This document shows positions 34,126 to 37,263 of a stretch of 37,263 nucleotides of DNA, piece by piece (the stretch's first letter is position 1; the number at the start of each line of letters is the position of its first letter). The notes below the pieces were generated by a model that saw only the letters and a program-made list of their open reading frames with translations, was not told where the DNA came from and made no database searches. Where the stretch lies: the NCBI RefSeq assembly GCF_020329485.1, contig NZ_JAGKJI010000061.1, positions 1 to 37,263 on the forward strand. The letters run 5' to 3'. This DNA is from Bradyrhizobium cenepequi (GTDB lineage: Bacteria > Pseudomonadota > Alphaproteobacteria > Rhizobiales > Xanthobacteraceae). Both the position numbers and the translations under genes were made by a program.

Positions 34126-34347
34126 TCAGGTCGCGACGATGGCGACTGCCTGTCCTTCGGCGATCACGTCGTCGATGCTGACGAGGATCGACTTGACTGT
34201 ACCTGCGGCGGTCGACGTTACCGGTATCTCCATTTTCATCGCTTCGACGAGCGCGACCTCGTCGCCATCGGCAATGCTGGCACCGGCCGTCACTGGTATT
34301 GCGCATACACGGCCGGCCACTTCGGTAATGATCTTGATATCTGGCAT
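34126..34347 (-). CDS. Stand-alone biotin carrier (biotin/lipoyl attachment) domain protein
   Basis: Protein of 73 residues that is nothing more than a biotinyl domain. EAMKME at 35-40 is the biotinylation motif, Lys38 the modified residue, and ITEVAGRVCAIPVTAGASIA and the AAGTVKSILVSIDDVIAEGQ segment form the two half-motifs of the flattened barrel. AccB proteins are about twice as long, so this resembles carriers of acyl-CoA carboxylases or decarboxylases with separate subunits. The carboxyltransferase at 35385 on the other strand is the likely partner; the biotin carboxylase is not in the window. Start at ATG 34345-34347 with GGGGAG upstream. A 14-bp palindrome lies 16 bp before the start. 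Confidence 0.88.
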   Translation of the reverse strand: MPDIKIITEVAGRVCAIPVTAGASIADGDEVALVEAMKMEIPVTSTAAGTVKSILVSIDDVIAEGQAVAIVAT

Positions 34348-34362
34348 TCCACGCTCCCCATC

Positions 34363-34376
34363 CGTTTCGCGAAACG
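34363..34376. promoter_or_regulatory. 14-bp palindrome upstream of the biotin-carrier gene (candidate IclR operator)
   Basis: CGTTTCGCGAAACG is a perfect palindrome 16 bp upstream of the biotin-carrier ATG. It shares the GTTTCG/CGAAAC half-sites with the 33985-34000 site but without the 4-bp centre. Candidate binding site for the adjacent IclR protein; inference only. Confidence 0.45.
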
Positions 34377-34442
34377 CATGGCGCTCTGCGAACGGCTTTT
34401 GTTGTGGCCGCACATTGCCTGAGGTAGCTTGTTCTGCAAGTG

Positions 34443-34467
34443 GAATTTTATTCCGTGTGGCGGAATG
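34443..34467. promoter_or_regulatory. IclR-type inverted repeats upstream of the iclR-carboxyltransferase operon
   Basis: ATTCCG-TGTGG-CGGAAT (34451-34467) is an interrupted palindrome of the kind bound by IclR-family proteins. The adjoining GGAAT-TTT-ATTCC (34443-34455) overlaps it, giving three half-sites in series. It ends 13 bp before the iclR ATG, fitting autoregulation. The half-site differs from the GTTTCG sites by one or two bases. Confidence 0.55.
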
Positions 34468-34480
34468 GAGCCTATAACAA

Positions 34481-35455
34481 ATGGGAAGGCGCTCGGAACG
34501 GCTTAGCCGTCAGGGAATGCTCGCCAGCGATCTCGCAGGCGAGGGCGACGTGATCCAAGTCGTGTCGCGCGCGTTTGATGTCCTGAGATGTTTCGAAGGA
34601 CATGAAGCGCGGCTCGGCAATCTCGAAATATCGAACCGCTGCGGCCTGCCGCGATCGACGGTGTCGCGGCTCACGCACACGCTGACGCGGATGGGCCAGC
34701 TCGTCTATCTGCCGCGTGACCAGAAATATCGGATCGGTCCGAGCGCGGTGGCGATGAGCACCGCGATGATGAAGGGCCTGCAGCTCCGCAACCTGATTCG
34801 TCAGCGTCTGCAGGATGTCGCCGAGCAATTGCCCGGCACCGTCGGCTTCGTCATCCCTGATCGTTTCCAGCTCGTCTATCTCGAATACGCGCGCTCGGCG
34901 AATGCGCTCGGCCTGCACGAGGTCACCGGCAGCCGGATCTCGATGGCGACCACTGCCGCGGGCCATGCCTACACCGCGGCGCTCGAGCCCGAGGTCGGCG
35001 ATGCCCTGATCGCCGAAATGGAACGCGAGATTCCCGAAGGCGCAAAGCTGCTCAAGCCGCGCATCGAAGGCAATCGCCGCCACTTGCGCGAGCACGGCTA
35101 TGTCGTCGCCTGCGGCCTCTGGAGCCCGCATATCAATGGCGTCGCGGTGCCGCTGTGGTCGCCGCAATACCAGACCTATGTCGTCACGACGATCGGCTTG
35201 CTATCGGCGATGTATGACGAGAAGCGGCTGCACAAGGAGGTCGCGCCACAGATGGTGCAGCTCGGCGCCGCGCTCGGCAGCCTGCTCGAAGGCGCCGACG
35301 CCAGCATCTTCAACAACCGGCTCGAGCGAAAACCCATTCCGGCAGCCGTGAACAACAACAAGGTCATAAAGACGGAGGAAAGGAATGAACTGGAAGCCGG
35401 AACTCGACGAGCTCGCCCGGCGCGAAGCGTTCGCGCGGGAGATGGGAGGCGTTGA
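34481..35455 (+). CDS. IclR family transcriptional regulator
   Basis: Regulator of 324 residues. The winged HTH is at about 25-90 (VVSRAFDVLRCFEGHEARLG; NRCGLPRSTVSRLTHTLTRM). The IclR effector domain follows, about 100-280 (VYLEYARSANALGLHEVTGS; TTAAGHAYTAAL; HGYVVACGLWSPHINGVAVP). Typical members are about 250-280 residues. Here a basic tail (about 295-324, rich in Arg) runs 71 nt into the carboxyltransferase gene in another frame, so the natural stop may have been lost. The gene is first in an operon with the carboxyltransferase and divergent from the biotin carrier. Likely regulates both and possibly the TAXI operon. Effector unknown. Confidence 0.92.
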   Translation: MGRRSERLSRQGMLASDLAGEGDVIQVVSRAFDVLRCFEGHEARLGNLEISNRCGLPRSTVSRLTHTLTRMGQLVYLPRDQKYRIGPSAVAMSTAMMKGLQLRNLIRQRLQDVAEQLPGTVGFVIPDRFQLVYLEYARSANALGLHEVTGSRISMATTAAGHAYTAALEPEVGDALIAEMEREIPEGAKLLKPRIEGNRRHLREHGYVVACGLWSPHINGVAVPLWSPQYQTYVVTTIGLLSAMYDEKRLHKEVAPQMVQLGAALGSLLEGADASIFNNRLERKPIPAAVNNNKVIKTEERNELEAGTRRARPARSVRAGDGRR

Positions 35456-36944
35456 GAAGGTCAAACGACAGCGGGATCAAGGCCGGCTTACCGTTCGCGA
35501 GCGCATCGACAAACTGGTCGATCAGACATCCTTCCACGAGATCGGCGCCATTTCCGGGATCGCCGAATACGACGAGAACAGCGAGCTCAAGCAGCTAACG
35601 CCCGCGAACTGCGTGTTCGGCCGCGCCCGGGTTGACGGCCGTCCGGTCGTTGTGGTCGGGGACGATTTCACCGTGCGCGGCGGCTCGGCCGATGCGTCGA
35701 TTTCCGCCAAGCCGCTGATGGCGGAAGAGATGGCGCATGATTTCCGGCTGCCGATCATCCGCATGATCGAGGGCTCCGGCGGCGGCGGTTCGGTGAAGAC
35801 GATCGAAACCAAAGGCGCGGCCAACCTGCCGGGCGGTGTCGGCGGCACGCGCTGGTACTGGTACACGACGGCCAATCTCGCGCGCGTTCCCGTCGTCGGT
35901 CTCGGGCTCGGCTCGGTCGCAGGCCTTGGCGCGGCGCGACTTGCGGCCACGCATTATTCGGTGATGACCAAGAGTTCCGCAATGTTCGTCGCGGGCCCGC
36001 CGGTGGTGAAGCGGCTCGGACAGGACCTGAGCAAGCAGGAGCTGGGCGGCGCCGACATCCAGACCCGCGCCGGCGCGATCGATCAGGCGGTCGAGACCGA
36101 GGAGCAGGCGTTCGAGTATGCGAGGCGCTTCCTGTCCTATCTGCCTCAGTCGGTGTTCGAGCTGCCGCCGACCGTCTCCTGCACCGACGATCCTGACCGG
36201 GTCGAGGAACCGCTGATGAAGGCAGTGCCGCGCAACCGCCGGCAGGTCTACAAGATGCGCCCGATCATCGAGGCTGTCGTCGACAAGGGCTCGTTCTTTG
36301 AGGTGAGCGCCAACTTCGGCAAGCCGATCATTGTCGGCCTGGCGCGGCTGGAGGGCAGGGCGGTGCTGCTGCTGGCGAGCGATCCCTTCCATTATGGCGG
36401 CTCGTGGACGGCGGAAGCCTGCCAGAAGGTGATCCGCTGGGTCGATTTCGCCGAGACCTTCCATCTGCCGGTGGTCTACCTGATGGATTGCCCCGGCTTC
36501 ATGATCGGGCTCGAGGCGGAGAAGAGCGCGACCATCCGCCATGGCGTGCGCGCGATGGCGGCGGTCAACCAGAGCACCGTGCCGTGGTGCACGATCATCG
36601 TGCGCAACGCGTTCGGTGTCGCCGGCGTGGTGCACCAGCCGGCCAACCGCTTCTCGATGCGCTACGCCTGGCCATCGGCCTATTGGGGCTCGCTGCCGCT
36701 GGAGGGCGGCATCGAGGCTGCCTACCGCGCCGACATCGAGGCGGCGCCCGATCCGGCCGCGAAGCTGAAGGAGATCGAGGACCGCCTCAACAAGCTGCGC
36801 TCGCCGTTCCGCTCAGCCGAGAAATTCTGGGTCGAGGAGGTCATCGATCCTCGCAAGACGCGCTCACTGCTCTGCGAGTTCGCTCGCCTTGCCGACCCGA
36901 TCCGCACAGCCGGTCCGCCAAGCAACATGTCGACAAGGCCCTAG
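35385..36944 (+). CDS. Acyl-CoA carboxylase carboxyltransferase (beta) subunit
   Basis: Cytosolic carboxyltransferase of 519 residues, PccB/MccB type, which moves CO2 from carboxybiotin to an acyl-CoA. The N-terminal half has IRMIEGSGGGGSVKTIETKG and GLGLGSVAGLGAARLAATHY (crotonase-fold oxyanion region). The C-terminal half has VVYLMDCPGFMIGLEAEKSA and IIVRNAFGVAGVVHQPANRF. The start ATG follows GGAGGAAAGGA, so it is real despite lying inside the iclR frame. The matching biotin carrier is the 73-residue protein at 34126. The biotin carboxylase subunit is missing from view, and an IS110-like gene begins 99 nt downstream. Substrate (propionyl-, methylcrotonyl- or another acyl-CoA) not decided by sequence. 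Confidence 0.93.
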   Translation: MNWKPELDELARREAFAREMGGVEKVKRQRDQGRLTVRERIDKLVDQTSFHEIGAISGIAEYDENSELKQLTPANCVFGRARVDGRPVVVVGDDFTVRGGSADASISAKPLMAEEMAHDFRLPIIRMIEGSGGGGSVKTIETKGAANLPGGVGGTRWYWYTTANLARVPVVGLGLGSVAGLGAARLAATHYSVMTKSSAMFVAGPPVVKRLGQDLSKQELGGADIQTRAGAIDQAVETEEQAFEYARRFLSYLPQSVFELPPTVSCTDDPDRVEEPLMKAVPRNRRQVYKMRPIIEAVVDKGSFFEVSANFGKPIIVGLARLEGRAVLLLASDPFHYGGSWTAEACQKVIRWVDFAETFHLPVVYLMDCPGFMIGLEAEKSATIRHGVRAMAAVNQSTVPWCTIIVRNAFGVAGVVHQPANRFSMRYAWPSAYWGSLPLEGGIEAAYRADIEAAPDPAAKLKEIEDRLNKLRSPFRSAEKFWVEEVIDPRKTRSLLCEFARLADPIRTAGPPSNMSTRP

Positions 36945-36959
36945 TCGTCATTGCGAAGC

Positions 36960-36996
36960 GCCACGCTTGTAGATTCCATGGGGCGGTGAGCGTGGC
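36960..36996. repeat. Short inverted repeat after the carboxyltransferase gene
   Basis: GCCACGCT (36960-36967) and AGCGTGGC (36989-36996) form an 8-bp stem with a 21-nt loop. The preceding CGTCATTGCGAAGCG looks like the start of another dispersed repeat. It lies at the junction with the IS110-like element and may mark its insertion target or end. Confidence 0.4.
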
Positions 36997-37043
36997 CTTT
37001 CCGATAGGTTTGGGTTTCCACACTCGAACCCTCGGAGAGTCAG

Positions 37044-37263
37044 ATGCAAGCATCGACCGTAGACACGCCCACCACCGGCCATAATGGCACAATTTTCGTT
37101 GCGATCGAACTCAGTCAGAAGACGTGGCTGGTGACGCTGCACAGCCCGGATCGGGATCGGATGTCGCGTCACAAGCTGGAGGGCGGCGATCATGCGGGGC
37201 TGCTGGGGTTAATTGAGAAGGTCCGCAGCCGGGCGGGGGAGAAGCTCGGATCGGTGCCGCGTG
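37044..37263 (+). CDS. IS110 family transposase, N-terminal fragment (continues past window)
   Basis: The first 73 codons of a DEDD transposase/recombinase. Residues 17-28 (IFVAIELSQKTW) occupy the place of the first acidic residue of the DEDD fold, and RMSRHKLEGGDHAGLLGLIE continues the RuvC-like N-terminal domain as in IS110 proteins common in Bradyrhizobium. IS110 enzymes cut and recombine DNA guided by a structured RNA from the element itself. Start at ATG 37044 with GGAGAG upstream. The gene is open at the right edge, so intactness cannot be judged. Confidence 0.65.
   Translation, partial: MQASTVDTPTTGHNGTIFVAIELSQKTWLVTLHSPDRDRMSRHKLEGGDHAGLLGLIEKVRSRAGEKLGSVPR

Larger units (their letters stand above)
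36945..37263 (+). mobile_element. Left end of an IS110-like insertion sequence (truncated by window edge)
   Basis: An IS110-like transposase gene starts at 37044, so the element's left end lies somewhere between the carboxyltransferase stop (36944) and that ATG. The exact boundary is not visible because IS110 elements lack clear terminal inverted repeats. The stretch 36997-37043 in front of the ATG is short for an IS110 left-end noncoding region. The rest of the element is outside the window. Confidence 0.5.

Overview
The window reads as chromosomal DNA of a high-GC alphaproteobacterium, most probably Bradyrhizobium or a close Nitrobacteraceae relative. The evidence is strong GC bias at third codon positions, the style of the encoded proteins (TAXI-TRAP transporter, ExbBD-TonB trio, XylD-type dehydratase, CaiB/acyl-CoA dehydrogenase/thiolase cluster), and four kinds of dispersed palindromic repeat in the gaps that I recognise from that group. 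The genus is inferred from pattern memory, not from a search. No rRNA, tRNA, CRISPR array or prophage is visible. The only mobile element is the start of an IS110-like transposase at the right edge.

Layout. (1) 19-5080: a two-gene RND efflux operon (minus strand) with a divergent MarR regulator. (2) 5081-7943: a gene-poor 0.6 kb stretch with a cluster of iron-response-like inverted repeats, then exbB-exbD-tonB. (3) 8118-11238: a tail-anchored hypothetical protein, a site-2 protease-like M50 protein, a DMT exporter and a divergent LysR regulator. (4) 11235-21996: a divergent sugar/sugar-acid locus. A XylD-type dehydratase and two SDR dehydrogenases lie on the minus strand. A complete CUT1 sugar ABC transporter, a DenD-like dehydrogenase, a KDG kinase and a KDPG aldolase lie on the plus strand. 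Together they can plausibly import a sugar, oxidise and dehydrate it, phosphorylate the 2-keto-3-deoxy acid and split it to pyruvate plus a triose phosphate. (5) 22052-28635: a CoA-ester catabolic cluster with an ordinary thiolase, a family III CoA-transferase, an acyl-CoA dehydrogenase, a thiolase-fold protein lacking the catalytic Cys, its DUF35 partner, and an AhpD/CMD-like protein. (6) 28820-34030: a minus-strand operon of TAXI binding protein, fused TRAP permease, and a three-domain glutaminase-STAS-cNMP-binding protein. (7) 34126-36944: a 73-residue biotin carrier protein (minus), an IclR regulator and an acyl-CoA carboxylase carboxyltransferase (plus). The IclR gene is flanked by three short palindromes. 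(8) 36945-37263: the start of an IS110-like element.

The most interesting points are the Cys-less thiolase/DUF35 pair, which looks like a retro-aldolase rather than a thiolase; the glutaminase-STAS-cNMP fusion co-transcribed with a TAXI-TRAP transporter; the set of IclR-type palindromes that could tie regions 6 and 7 into one regulon; and a carboxylase with carrier and carboxyltransferase but no biotin carboxylase in view.
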